Assembly (NCBI GenBank): GCA_044867525.1
Contig: JBIOVB010000041.1
Span: 1-46,981, forward strand
Source: JALYNX01 sp044867525
GTDB lineage: Bacteria; Actinomycetota; Acidimicrobiia; Spongiisociales; ZC4RG35
Direction: 5' to 3'
DNA length: 46,981 nucleotides
In this document: positions 15,857-24,318 of the stretch, piece by piece
Position numbering within the stretch: position 1 is the first letter of the stretch
Layout: every line of letters begins with the position of its first letter
Notes under the pieces: model-generated
Database searches by the model: none
What the model was told of the DNA's origin: nothing
The model's input: only the letters and a program-made list of their open reading frames with translations
Program-made: the position numbers and the translations under genes

Positions 15857-16248
15857 GCCTTCCTGAAGCAGGTGCCGAGGTCCCGATCCAGATGCGGGCC
15901 CCCACCGCCCTCGACCTCTTCATGTTCAGCGCCTCGGCGTGGCTCTTGCACCGCATCCACTACGACACCCCGTTCACGACCGAGCATGACGGCCACCCCG
16001 GCCTGCTGATTCACGGTCCACTGCAGGGGGTGTATCTGATTCAGGCCGCCGAGTCCTGGCTCGGCGAGCGCGCTCGCCTCTCGACGATCACCTATCGCCA
16101 CCTCGCACCCGCCTACCTCGGGGACGAGTTGGAGTGCGGGGGGCGTGTGATCGAGGCGGACGAAGATGGAGTCGACCTCGAGCTCTGGGCACGCAAGGCG
16201 GACGGCACCATCACCACCACCGGGAATGCGAGGTTCGCCAAGAGATGA
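15853..16248 (+). CDS. MaoC-like hot-dog protein, second hydratase subunit
   Basis: A 131-residue single hot-dog domain, the partner of the preceding protein. The segment HPGLLIHGPLQGVYLIQAAESWL is split here by type into the loop LLIHGPLQ, characteristic of MaoC-fold proteins, and the central helix that follows it. It lacks the G-x-x-N-P-I-H motif found in the first subunit, which suggests a structural or substrate-shaping role. An ATGA overlap with the upstream gene and an ATGATG junction with the downstream TPP gene show tight coupling. The pair would act on the enoyl-CoA generated by the dehydrogenase of the same operon. Confidence 0.82.
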   Translation: MSLPEAGAEVPIQMRAPTALDLFMFSASAWLLHRIHYDTPFTTEHDGHPGLLIHGPLQGVYLIQAAESWLGERARLSTITYRHLAPAYLGDELECGGRVIEADEDGVDLELWARKADGTITTTGNARFAKR

Positions 16249-17915
16249 TGACGACCGGGGCCCGGGTCCTCGCCGAGATGCTCGACGGTTATGGGGTCAC
16301 CCATCTGTTCCATGTCCCCGCGGTTCTGCGGAGGACGATGGTCGAGCTCGAGGCCCACACCTCGATAAGCCGGCTTCGTCCCCACGGTGAGAAGCCTGCC
16401 GCCTACATGGCCGACGGGTTCGCCCGCGCATCGGGACGGCCCGGGATCTGTGCCGCCCAGGTGGTGGGGGCCCACAACCTGGCCGCCGGGCTCCGTGACG
16501 CCTTCCTCGCCCACTCACCGGTCATCGCGTTCACCGGCGGACGAGACGCTCACACCAAGTTCCGCAAGGTGTATCAGGAGGTCGATGACGTCCCCGCGTT
16601 CGAGACCGTGACCAAGATGAACGTGACCATCGATGCCGTGGAGCGGATCCCGGACATGATCCGCCAGGCCTTCCGGGTGGCGACGAGCGGGGCGCCAGGC
16701 CCCGTCCATCTCCAGTTCGCGGGCAACGAGGGTCAGATCGATGGCGAAGAGGCCGACATGGACGCGTATTGCGAGGAGCAATTCGCACTAATCCCGCCGT
16801 TCCGGCCGGGGGCCGTCGACGACGAGCTGATCAAGGCGCTCCGCCTGATGGAGAGTGCTGAGCGGCCGGTGCTCATCGCGGGTGGCGGAGTCAGGGCTTC
16901 GGGGGCGGGCGAGACCTTGGTGGCGCTCGCCGAGCGACTCGGGATCCCCGTCGCCACCTCGCTGAATGGCAAGGACGTGATCCCCGGGAGCCATCCGCTC
17001 TCGGTTGGCGTCGTCGGCAGCTACTCGCGGGGCTCGGCGAACCGGGTGGTGCTCGAGGCCGACCTCGTGGTCTTCGTCGGCAGCGAGACCGGCGGAATGA
17101 CTACCCACTTTTGGAGGGTGCCTCCAATCGGGACCAGGGCGATCCAGATCGACATCGACCCCGAGGCCTTGGGGCGGAACTACCCGTTGCGAGTGGCGAT
17201 CAACGCCGATGCCCGCACTGCACTGCGGCGCATGCTCGAGCTCGCCGGTGAAGGCGTCAGGGGCCACGCCGCGTGGAGGGAGCGGGCGGCGCAACACGTC
17301 GAGGAGTGGCGGGCGGAGATGGCGCCGCTGCTCGAGTCGGAGCAGGTGCCGATACGACCCGAGCGGTTGTGCGCCGAGCTCACCGAGCTCGTGCCTGAGG
17401 ATGGGATAGTGGTAGTCGATACCGGACACGCAGGCATGTGGATGGGTGGGATGTGGGACTTGAAGGCTTCGACCCAGTCATATCTGCGGAGCGCAGGGCA
17501 TCTGGGATGGGCCTTTCCCGCCTCATTGGGCGCCAAGTGCGCCCAGCCCGATCGCCCCGTGGTCTGCTTCACCGGCGATTCCGGGTTTTGGTATCACGTT
17601 GCCGAGATCGAGACCGCGGTGCGGTGGGGAATCAACAGCATCACCGTCGTGAACAACAACCATTCCGGTAACCAGTCGAAGCGCGGCTTCGACCGTGTCT
17701 ACGGAGGGGAACAGACCGAGAGAGCGCGCGAGATGTGGGTATTCACCGAAGTCGACTTTGCCGGTCTCGCCGAGCACATCGGTGCGGTGGGGATCCGGGT
17801 CGAGAAACCGGGAGACTTGGCTTCCGCCTTTGACCGCGCATTGTCAGCGAATCGCCCGGTCGTCATCGACGTCGTATCCGACATCGGCGCCCTGGCCCCG
17901 GTGGCCGTGGAATGA
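16245..17915 (+). CDS. Full-length TPP-dependent decarboxylase/lyase, second copy
   Basis: A 556-residue three-domain TPP enzyme, clearly diverged from the one at 3434. The activating Glu is in HGEKPAAYMADGFARASG, the middle domain has VVFVGSETGGMTTHFW and IQIDIDPEALGRNYPL, and the cofactor loop reads GDSGFWYHVAEIE followed by VVNNNHSGNQ, with Ser replacing the last Gly of GDG. Two ATGs (16245, 16248) fit equally well as an ATGA or TGATG junction; the first is listed. As the last gene of the acyl-CoA dehydrogenase/hydratase operon it may consume a 2-oxoacid released by the CitE-type lyase. It ends 3 bases from the convergent oxidoreductase gene. Confidence 0.85.
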   Translation: MMTTGARVLAEMLDGYGVTHLFHVPAVLRRTMVELEAHTSISRLRPHGEKPAAYMADGFARASGRPGICAAQVVGAHNLAAGLRDAFLAHSPVIAFTGGRDAHTKFRKVYQEVDDVPAFETVTKMNVTIDAVERIPDMIRQAFRVATSGAPGPVHLQFAGNEGQIDGEEADMDAYCEEQFALIPPFRPGAVDDELIKALRLMESAERPVLIAGGGVRASGAGETLVALAERLGIPVATSLNGKDVIPGSHPLSVGVVGSYSRGSANRVVLEADLVVFVGSETGGMTTHFWRVPPIGTRAIQIDIDPEALGRNYPLRVAINADARTALRRMLELAGEGVRGHAAWRERAAQHVEEWRAEMAPLLESEQVPIRPERLCAELTELVPEDGIVVVDTGHAGMWMGGMWDLKASTQSYLRSAGHLGWAFPASLGAKCAQPDRPVVCFTGDSGFWYHVAEIETAVRWGINSITVVNNNHSGNQSKRGFDRVYGGEQTERAREMWVFTEVDFAGLAEHIGAVGIRVEKPGDLASAFDRALSANRPVVIDVVSDIGALAPVAVE

Positions 17916-17918
17916 GCA

Positions 17919-18842
17919 TCACCCCACCAGCAACACCGCCTTTCCGTTGACCTTGCGGTCTGCCAGCGCCGCGAAAGCGGCGTTCGCCTCGGTCCATGGG
18001 ACCGCCAGCCCAACCTGGGGATGGAGCGCTCCACTGGCGACCATGTCGGCCAGCAGCTGAAGATCCTCGCCGAACGAGGGCGGTTCCCCACTCTCATAGA
18101 CGAAGAAGGCCTCGATCCGAGCTCCAGCGTGCCCCCTGAAGTCGCCGAAGGAGACCGGGGCGGCTTCGTTCGATGAGTTCCCGAATATCACGACGGTGCC
18201 ACCAGGGGAGACGAGCCGGATCGCGGTTTCCAACGATGGTCCGCCGACTGACTCCAGGATGAGGTCGAAAGGTCCCTCGGCTTGTCCGATTTCATTGACC
18301 ACCAGGTCAGCGCCCAGAGACTCCAGGCCGTCCGACCGTGCTGCGGATGCGGCCACACCGGTCACGACCGCCCCCGCGCCGGCCGCGAGCTCCACCGCGA
18401 ATCGACCTACCCCACCGGCGGCCCCGGTCACCAGGACCTTCTTGTGCTGGATGTCGCCACCGAGGCGGAGGGCCCGCAGTGCCGTTACCCCGGCGATGGG
18501 AAGGGTTGCCGCCTCGGGGGCACTCACGATCGCGTCGAGTACGGCGAGGTGTGATGTGGGGACCGCGACCCGTTCCGCCCAGCCACCCTGTTCCGGCCAG
18601 GCAACCACCCTGGTGCCCTCCCCGGGGCCCGATCCGTTCGCTGCCGACGCCACGACCGTTCCGGCCACGTCCTGACCCGGCCTCCAACCCTGAGGCCGGC
18701 TTCCCATCAGTCGGAGCTCCCCTCGGTTCACGGCCACCGCCTCCACTTGCACCAACGCCTCTCCGGGGCCCGGATCGGGCTCGGCCACTTCCTCGATGTC
18801 GACAGCGACCACCCCGTCGCCCCGATTCACCAATGCTCTCAT
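17919..18842 (-). CDS. Zinc-less medium-chain (quinone oxidoreductase-like) reductase
   Basis: A 307-residue MDR-superfamily enzyme. The nucleotide-binding motif GAAGGVGRFAVELAAG is present and the N-terminal GroES-like domain (PGEALVQVEAVAVNRGELR) lacks the cysteine and histidine ligands of zinc alcohol dehydrogenases. This is the pattern of NADPH:quinone oxidoreductase and enoyl/acryloyl reductase relatives. It lies after the SDR gene on the same strand, with a TGATG overlap, so the two reductases are co-expressed. Reduction of an enone or enoyl intermediate is plausible; the substrate is unknown. Confidence 0.85.
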   Translation of the reverse strand: MRALVNRGDGVVAVDIEEVAEPDPGPGEALVQVEAVAVNRGELRLMGSRPQGWRPGQDVAGTVVASAANGSGPGEGTRVVAWPEQGGWAERVAVPTSHLAVLDAIVSAPEAATLPIAGVTALRALRLGGDIQHKKVLVTGAAGGVGRFAVELAAGAGAVVTGVAASAARSDGLESLGADLVVNEIGQAEGPFDLILESVGGPSLETAIRLVSPGGTVVIFGNSSNEAAPVSFGDFRGHAGARIEAFFVYESGEPPSFGEDLQLLADMVASGALHPQVGLAVPWTEANAAFAALADRKVNGKAVLLVG

Positions 18843-19624
18843 CAGAAGAGGCTCTTGGTCCCGCCACCGTCGACCGAGATCGCCGTTCCCTGAATATGGC
18901 GGGCACGTGGGCTGCAGAGAAAGGCCACCAGCTCCGCGATGTCGGCGGTCGTGCCCAGCCGCCTGATCCCCTGGCGCTGGATCGCCTCCTCCAGCACGTC
19001 ATCCGCGGTCCGACCCGTGGCCGCGGCCTGGTCAGCCATCATCTCGGTCAGTCTCTCTGTCTGGACCTGCCCGGGATGGACGATGTTGACGTTTACGTCG
19101 TCGACCAGCCCGAGACCGGCCAAAGCCTTGCCGAAGTTGGCGAGGGCCGCGTTCACCGCGCCTCCGATTGCGAACATAGGGTTCGGGGTGCGGGCCATAC
19201 CGCCCACAATGTGGATCACCGTCCCATGAGCTTCTTTGAGCTGGGGCCAGAAGAGGCGGGACAAGCGCACCGCCCCGAAGAACTTGAGATCGAATCCCTG
19301 TTGCCAGGTTTCGTCGGCCAACTCGAGAAAAGGCCCGCTCTTGGTGGCTCCGGCACAGTTGACCAAGATGTCGACGCGATCGAAGGCGCCCAAGGCCCTT
19401 TCGTGCAGGGTTTCGCATCCCTCGATCGTCGAGAGGTCCGCCGGGACCGCCAGGACACGACGACCGGTCTCAGCCGTGATCTGCGTGGCTGCCTCGTCGA
19501 GGGCTTCCTCGGTCCGCGCCGAGATCACCACATCCGCCCCGTCTCCAGCGAGGCGAGCGGCGATCGCCCGGCCAATTCCCCGGCTGCCACCGCTCACCAC
19601 CGCCACCTTGTCCGTCAGCTCCAA
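18842..19624 (-). CDS. Atypical short-chain dehydrogenase lacking the Ser-Tyr-Lys triad
   Basis: A 260-residue SDR-fold protein. Cofactor binding looks intact (VVSGGSRGIGRAIAARL, VNCAG, VNIVHPGQVQTER). However, the position of the catalytic Tyr is Phe151 and that of the Lys is Gly155 (PNPMFAIGGAVNAAL), and the Ser region reads HIVGG. Some SDR clades show the same N-P-x-x-A-x-G-G pattern; their function is mostly unknown. The start is TTG 19624, supported by GGGAGA upstream; no ATG fits. It heads a two-gene operon with the MDR reductase. Confidence 0.82.
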   Translation of the reverse strand: MELTDKVAVVSGGSRGIGRAIAARLAGDGADVVISARTEEALDEAATQITAETGRRVLAVPADLSTIEGCETLHERALGAFDRVDILVNCAGATKSGPFLELADETWQQGFDLKFFGAVRLSRLFWPQLKEAHGTVIHIVGGMARTPNPMFAIGGAVNAALANFGKALAGLGLVDDVNVNIVHPGQVQTERLTEMMADQAAATGRTADDVLEEAIQRQGIRRLGTTADIAELVAFLCSPRARHIQGTAISVDGGGTKSLF

Positions 19625-19708
19625 AAGCTTCTCCCGATCTGATCGACTGGACGGTGAAGATACTCAGACGACCCAAATCGGTCCGATGGCTTGCGCGGTT
19701 CGCACGAC

Positions 19709-20044
19709 TCAGGTGGAGAAATCTGGATAGCCATGTGGCGCTACCGAATCCCGGAACGTCTCGATCAGCCGCTCGACGCTCATTTCATCCGGTACCGACA
19801 CCGATCGGGCGAATTGCCACAGAAGAAACGGGTTGACACCCATCGCATAGAGATAGCCCCAGTCCTTTCTCTCCAGGGCGTGACGTTCCTCACCGGTGAG
19901 CCTCCCACCTCGGGGGTGTGGAGGGTCGGGGGTGATCCGCTGCCATCGCTCGATGAAACCCACGCAGTCACTCTTGAACTCATCCAGCGCCTCGTTCGAG
20001 CTGTCGACCTCCCACATCAGCTTGTTGACCATGTACCGGCTCAT
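19709..20044 (-). CDS. LigA-like small subunit of a class III extradiol dioxygenase
   Basis: A 111-residue, mainly helical protein resembling the alpha subunit of protocatechuate 4,5-dioxygenase (LigA) and related small subunits. Recognisable stretches are FIERWQRI, LTGEERHALERKDWGYLYAMGVNPFLLW split around the conserved G-x-N-P-F-L segment, and the C-terminal HGYPDFST. It is shorter than LigA itself (about 139 residues). The start is fixed by an ATGA overlap with the upstream LigB-like gene, so the two subunits are coupled. It closes the active site and helps bind the aromatic substrate in characterised relatives. Confidence 0.82.
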   Translation of the reverse strand: MSRYMVNKLMWEVDSSNEALDEFKSDCVGFIERWQRITPDPPHPRGGRLTGEERHALERKDWGYLYAMGVNPFLLWQFARSVSVPDEMSVERLIETFRDSVAPHGYPDFST

Positions 20045-20889
20045 GACAGACCCCACGCGAAGAATGGCAGTGACCCGAAGCGGGTCGGCGTCCCTTCTGC
20101 GAGGTACGCCGGCTTCGGGCCTGAAGCTGCGAGGCAGGTGATGAAGTTGAGAAACTGTTGGCTCTCGTTCCCCGCCCTGGTGAGTCTCTCGAAATCCACT
20201 CCGGCGACTGCCCCTTCGAGATCTCCGCTTGCCAGCCAGGCGATTGCCGCACTATCGAAACCGGGATCGGGGCTTGTGCCGAGGAATTGGCGGGGGCCTC
20301 CCAACTCGTGAGCGAGATGACCACTGCCCACCAACAGGATCCTGCGCTGGGACTTCGAATTGCGGATGGCCTCCGCCAGATATGTGCCGAGGGCGGCGAA
20401 ACGAGCGGTGCTCGGGATGGGAGGAGCGATGCAGTTGGTGAAGACCGGCACCACGGGAACGTCGAGAGACGGGGTGAGAAGCAACAAGGGAATCAGGAAC
20501 GAGTGGTCGAGCCACGGCTCGTCAGTGAAAGCAAAGTCGAATCCCGAGGCAAGGGAGCGTCCGCCAAGGAGGTGAGCCCCGAGTTCCGGGTCTCCGGTCA
20601 CGATGCTTGGTGGGAGCCCGAACTGACGGGCCTCGCTGGGATGGGTGGCGCGCATCTCTGGGGCCTTGCCGATCATGAAGGCGGGCATGTTCGATGTCAT
20701 CGTGAAATGGAAATGGTCGGAGGCAACAAGGACGATCGCATCGGGAGCGAGCTCAGTGACGCGTGACCGAAGCAGACTGAAGTTTGCCGCCACCTGGTCG
20801 AGGTCAGGATCCGCTCGTTGAAGATCTGCCCACATCAACGGGTTGTGAGTCACGCCGATGACCTCGATCAGGTCAGCCAAGAGCCCCAT
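20041..20889 (-). CDS. LigB-like catalytic subunit of a class III extradiol dioxygenase
   Basis: A 282-residue protein of the LigB family. Candidate iron ligands are His15 (VTHNP), His59 or His61 (SDHFHF) and the Glu in AGNESQQFLNF; the acid-base His is in GSGHLAHELGG. These match the two-His-one-Glu non-heme Fe(II) site of enzymes that open catecholic rings at the meta position. ATG 20889 was chosen because homology starts just after it and it leaves a 59-base divergent spacer to the enolase-superfamily genes. Activity on a particular catechol, gallate-like or aminophenol substrate is not predictable; some family members act as non-aromatic dioxygenases. Confidence 0.83.
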   Translation of the reverse strand: MGLLADLIEVIGVTHNPLMWADLQRADPDLDQVAANFSLLRSRVTELAPDAIVLVASDHFHFTMTSNMPAFMIGKAPEMRATHPSEARQFGLPPSIVTGDPELGAHLLGGRSLASGFDFAFTDEPWLDHSFLIPLLLLTPSLDVPVVPVFTNCIAPPIPSTARFAALGTYLAEAIRNSKSQRRILLVGSGHLAHELGGPRQFLGTSPDPGFDSAAIAWLASGDLEGAVAGVDFERLTRAGNESQQFLNFITCLAASGPKPAYLAEGTPTRFGSLPFFAWGLS

Positions 20890-20948
20890 CCCGACATCGC
20901 GGGAAACGCTACCCCCGGTCGTCGCGTGCCACGTCGTAGCATCCGCCG

Positions 20949-22031
20949 GTGTCCACCAAGATCCGGGCGGTCGAGGCAACCGCCCTGCGCTTTCCGCTCT
21001 CAAAGCCGATATCGAGCGCCTTGAGCAGCTATTCCCATGTCGACGCCACGGCCGTTCGACTCCATACCGAGGGCGGTCTCACCGGGTTCGGGATGTCCGC
21101 CGGTTTGGGGGGAGCCGCCAGCTCAGCCATGGTCCCGTATATCGAAGCGGAGCTCAGCCCACTTGCGGTTGGTGCGGACGCTCTGGCCCCGGAGGCGCTC
21201 TGGCATCGGTTGTGGAGCCCGAACAAACCCCGGCTGCGAGCCGGGCTCGGAGCCTGGGCGCTTTCGGCGCTGGACAATGCTTGTTGGGACTTGGTCGGAA
21301 AGGCCGCCGGGCTCCCGTTGCACTCCATTCTCGGCGGCTTTCGAAATGAGGTTCCCGTCTATGGGAGTGGTGGTTGGCACAGCCTCACCGATGCCGAGCT
21401 GGTCGCGGAGTGTCGGGCGTTCGTCGAGCAAGGGATCGGTGCCTACAAGTACAAGGTCGGCATCCCTCGTGATGAGGAGCGGACCGCGCTGCTCCGCAGG
21501 GAGATGGGGGAGGATCTGATGCTGCTTGCCGACGCCAATCAGTGTTTCACCGTGTCCCAGGCCATCGAGACCGCGAGGATGCTGGCCGATTACGACGTGG
21601 GCTGGATCGAGGAGCCGGTACTCGCCGATAGCACCGACGACCTGGCCGAGGTGGCCGCCTCGTCACCGATTCCAGTCGCCGCCGGGGAGAACGTCGCGTT
21701 TCGATGGGGATTTCGTGAGTTGTGTGACCGCCGGGCAGCCTCCTATCTCCAACCTGACGTGGGCCGATGCGGCGGGATCTCCGAGTTCATGAAGGTCGCC
21801 CATCTCGCCGACTCCTACAACCTCGTACTGAGCAGTCACCTTTGGCATGAGTTGTCGATCAGCCTGGTGGGTGCGGTTTCGTCGGGGTCCATGGTCGAGT
21901 ACGCCCAACTGATCCCCCCGGATGCCCTCACCCACCCATTCCAAGTTGTCAACGGGCACATCCGTGTTCCCCAAGTCCCCGGCCATGGGGTGGAGTTGAC
22001 ACCGCAAGCAATGCAGCATTTCGCGGCCTAG
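20949..22031 (+). CDS. Enolase-superfamily enzyme, mandelate racemase subgroup
   Basis: A 360-residue enzyme. The K-x-K base motif is in YKYKVGIP, the metal ligands are Asp in LADANQ, Glu in IEEPV and Glu in AGENV, and the second base is the His in SSHLWHELS. That Lys-x-Lys/His dyad is the mark of the mandelate racemase subgroup (racemases and acid-sugar dehydratases). The start is GTG 20949. It is followed after 10 bases by a second enolase-superfamily gene and diverges from the LigB-like gene, so it probably acts on a carboxylic acid linked to ring cleavage. Confidence 0.86.
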   Translation: MSTKIRAVEATALRFPLSKPISSALSSYSHVDATAVRLHTEGGLTGFGMSAGLGGAASSAMVPYIEAELSPLAVGADALAPEALWHRLWSPNKPRLRAGLGAWALSALDNACWDLVGKAAGLPLHSILGGFRNEVPVYGSGGWHSLTDAELVAECRAFVEQGIGAYKYKVGIPRDEERTALLRREMGEDLMLLADANQCFTVSQAIETARMLADYDVGWIEEPVLADSTDDLAEVAASSPIPVAAGENVAFRWGFRELCDRRAASYLQPDVGRCGGISEFMKVAHLADSYNLVLSSHLWHELSISLVGAVSSGSMVEYAQLIPPDALTHPFQVVNGHIRVPQVPGHGVELTPQAMQHFAA

Positions 22032-22041
22032 GGAGGATCGC

Positions 22042-23136
22042 TTGCGGATCGACAGAGTCGACATCTTTCCGATCACTCTCGAGCTGCATGAGCCGATCCC
22101 GATGGCAAATGGCGTGATCACGAGCACCGGGAACGTCGTGGTTCGACTCGAGTCAGATGATGGCGTAGTTGGCTGGGGTGAGGGTGTGGAAGCCCCGGCC
22201 TTGACTCACCAGACCCAGGGCGACATCGTCAGCGACCTGAGGGCCTTGGTCCCCGTGATCATCGGGTCTGACCCGATGATGCGCAGCGCACTCTGGTCCC
22301 GCCTCTTCGCATCGCGGCCGAAGGCCACCACGGCGATCGGGGCCATCGACATCGCGGTGCACGATCTGGCGGGCAAGGCACTGGGGGTTCCGGTCCATCA
22401 ACTGATCGGGGGTGCAGTGCGGACCAGGATTCCAGCCCTCACCTTGGTGGGCAGCGGTGATCCACTTGCCGACGCCGAGAAGCTGGCAGAGCGTCACGAG
22501 GCCGGGTTCACGTGGTTCAAGATCAAGCTGGGTATGAGCTCGGCCGAAGTCGAACTGGCGACGCTGGCCAAGGCGGTGGAGTTGGTCGGCCGCCACGGGA
22601 TGGTGTGTGGCGACGCCAATGAGGGATGGGATGAGGCGGAAGCGATTTCGTTCCTCCGCCAGCTGGACGGTGGTCAGATCCGCTTCGTGGAGCAGCCGGT
22701 GCCTCGCACAGATCCGGCCGCCATGCTCCGACTTGCCGATTCGTCTTCTGTGAAGTTGTGCGCCGACGAGAGTGCTGGAAGCCTGTCCGCGGTGATCCGC
22801 TTCGTCGGGACTGCGATGGGTGGGGTGAGCCTCAAGCTGATCAAACATGGAGGAGTCACCGGCGTGATGCGCGGGGCCGGCATTTGCGCGGTTGGCGGCC
22901 TGTCGGTGAATCTTGCAGGCAAGGTGATCGAGTCGAGCATCTCCGCAGCTGCCAATCTGCACTGCGCGGCCGCAATGGATGCAATCGACTTCGGATGTAG
23001 CCCGGCAAATCAGGGTGTGGTTCAGGACGTCACCCAGGAGCCGGTCTCGGTCGATCGGGGTCGGTTCGATGTCCCCACCGGCCCCGGTTTGGGAGTGAAC
23101 GTCGACGAGAAGCTGCTGGCAAAGCTGGCCATGTGA
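22042..23136 (+). CDS. Enolase-superfamily enzyme, muconate cycloisomerase subgroup
   Basis: A 364-residue enzyme. It has FKIKLGM (K-x-K), Asp in CGDANEG, Glu in VEQPV, Glu/Asp in CADES and the opposite-face lysine in LKLIKHGG. The lysine on the seventh strand places it in the muconate-lactonizing-enzyme subgroup, which also includes o-succinylbenzoate synthase and dipeptide epimerases. The TTG start at 22042 is well supported by GGGAGGA upstream. Lying after a different-subgroup homolog, it may carry out a successive cycloisomerisation or epimerisation step. It converges on the HNH gene. Confidence 0.86.
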   Translation: MRIDRVDIFPITLELHEPIPMANGVITSTGNVVVRLESDDGVVGWGEGVEAPALTHQTQGDIVSDLRALVPVIIGSDPMMRSALWSRLFASRPKATTAIGAIDIAVHDLAGKALGVPVHQLIGGAVRTRIPALTLVGSGDPLADAEKLAERHEAGFTWFKIKLGMSSAEVELATLAKAVELVGRHGMVCGDANEGWDEAEAISFLRQLDGGQIRFVEQPVPRTDPAAMLRLADSSSVKLCADESAGSLSAVIRFVGTAMGGVSLKLIKHGGVTGVMRGAGICAVGGLSVNLAGKVIESSISAAANLHCAAAMDAIDFGCSPANQGVVQDVTQEPVSVDRGRFDVPTGPGLGVNVDEKLLAKLAM

Positions 23137-23173
23137 GTATCGATCAGGCGGGCGGTGGTGGGGGCGGCTGCCC

Positions 23174-24318
23174 CTAGGTTCGGACTAGTTCTTGGAGCCG
23201 TGTGTGAAGGGTGAGTGGGAGTGGGGGGTAGACCCGTCCGTCGGACCGGTGGAACACGGGGTTCCCCCATGGGTCGTCTTCGATCCACCAGTCGTGTTCG
23301 TGGAGGAACCGGTGGTGGTATCCGCACAACAAGATGAGATTGCACAGGTCGGTGGGTCCCCCGTCGGCCCATGCTGCTTGTGGTGGGCGTGGACCCGGCC
23401 GACACGGCCACATCCTGGAAAACGACAGCCTCCATCCCGGATCCAGAGTTGACGACGTAACCATCCGGGGACACTCCTCGTTTTCCGACCGACACCGAGG
23501 ATCCGACAGTCGTCGTAGACCGCGGTTTCCACAATGGCGTCACAGGCCAAGAGCCGCGCCGTCTGATTGGAGATGACCGGTCCCGCCTCCAATTCGGCGA
23601 CCCCACCACCGATGGTCTCGGTCAACACCTCCAAATCGGCGTTCACCGTGAGCAGCACCATCGGAGTTGACCTCCCCGACTCATCACTGGTAGTGGTAGC
23701 GGCCAATTCCACCAGACCATCAGCCAACCGGGTCGGATAATCGTCGAGGCTTCCGGTTTCCGGGTTCGGAGGAATGCGATCGGCCCGGGAACGGACCGCG
23801 TCCTCCAGGATCTTGCCTTCCACACCGGGGAGGTTGCCTCCGAAGCGGAGCTCGGATTCGTCCAGGTTCCACTGCAAACCGAGCCGCCGTCGCTCCCAAA
23901 CACTTCTCTCATCAGCCGCAGAAGGAGGATTCGACCGTCGTGCCGCACGGTCCAGGGCCGCATTCGACAGCCCAAGGCATTCCTCGATCAGCCCGGCTTC
24001 GGTCTCCGGAGTGGCCATACGAGAGATGGCATCCACCTGATCCAACGACAACACGCCCGAAGCAAACCGCTCTCGCAACACCGGCAGGTCCTGAAGCCGG
24101 CGAGCCACCCGGACCAACAGCGCGGCAGTGGAATGGCGCAAACCAAACCGAGCTCCCAACCATTGCACCAGATCGGGGGAACCATCCGCGATGAACTGTT
24201 GACGACGATCGGCTTCGATCAGCCAATCACAGGCTGCGGCCAACCCGGCGTTCGCCAACCCGAGGAACTGGCCGAGCCCCATCTCGACCTCATCATTGGT
24301 GACCCTCTCCCAATCCAT
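23174..24318 (-). pseudogene. DUF222 (13E12-type) HNH endonuclease with a frameshift in the HNH motif
   Basis: The N-terminal 300 or so residues form a DUF222 domain, followed by the start of an HNH nuclease (WIRDGGCRFPGCG, VHAHHKQH). At about 23371 the frame is lost: the first frame runs on as unrelated sequence to a stop at 23185, while the expected remainder (WADGGPTDLCNLILLCGYHH) continues in another frame to the stop at 23174. Restoring one T in the coding strand rejoins both parts into a 381-residue protein. So this is a recent disabling mutation or a sequencing error. DUF222-HNH genes are abundant and often multicopy in actinobacteria, sometimes linked to mobile elements. ATG 24318 is the likely start; an ATG at 24378 is also in frame. 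Confidence 0.8.

Noticed and set aside
23161..23174. GGGGC-GGCT-GCCCC hairpin between the enolase-superfamily and HNH genes as a terminator
   Set aside because: Only 5 base pairs and no T-tract; it may simply reflect GC-rich sequence.
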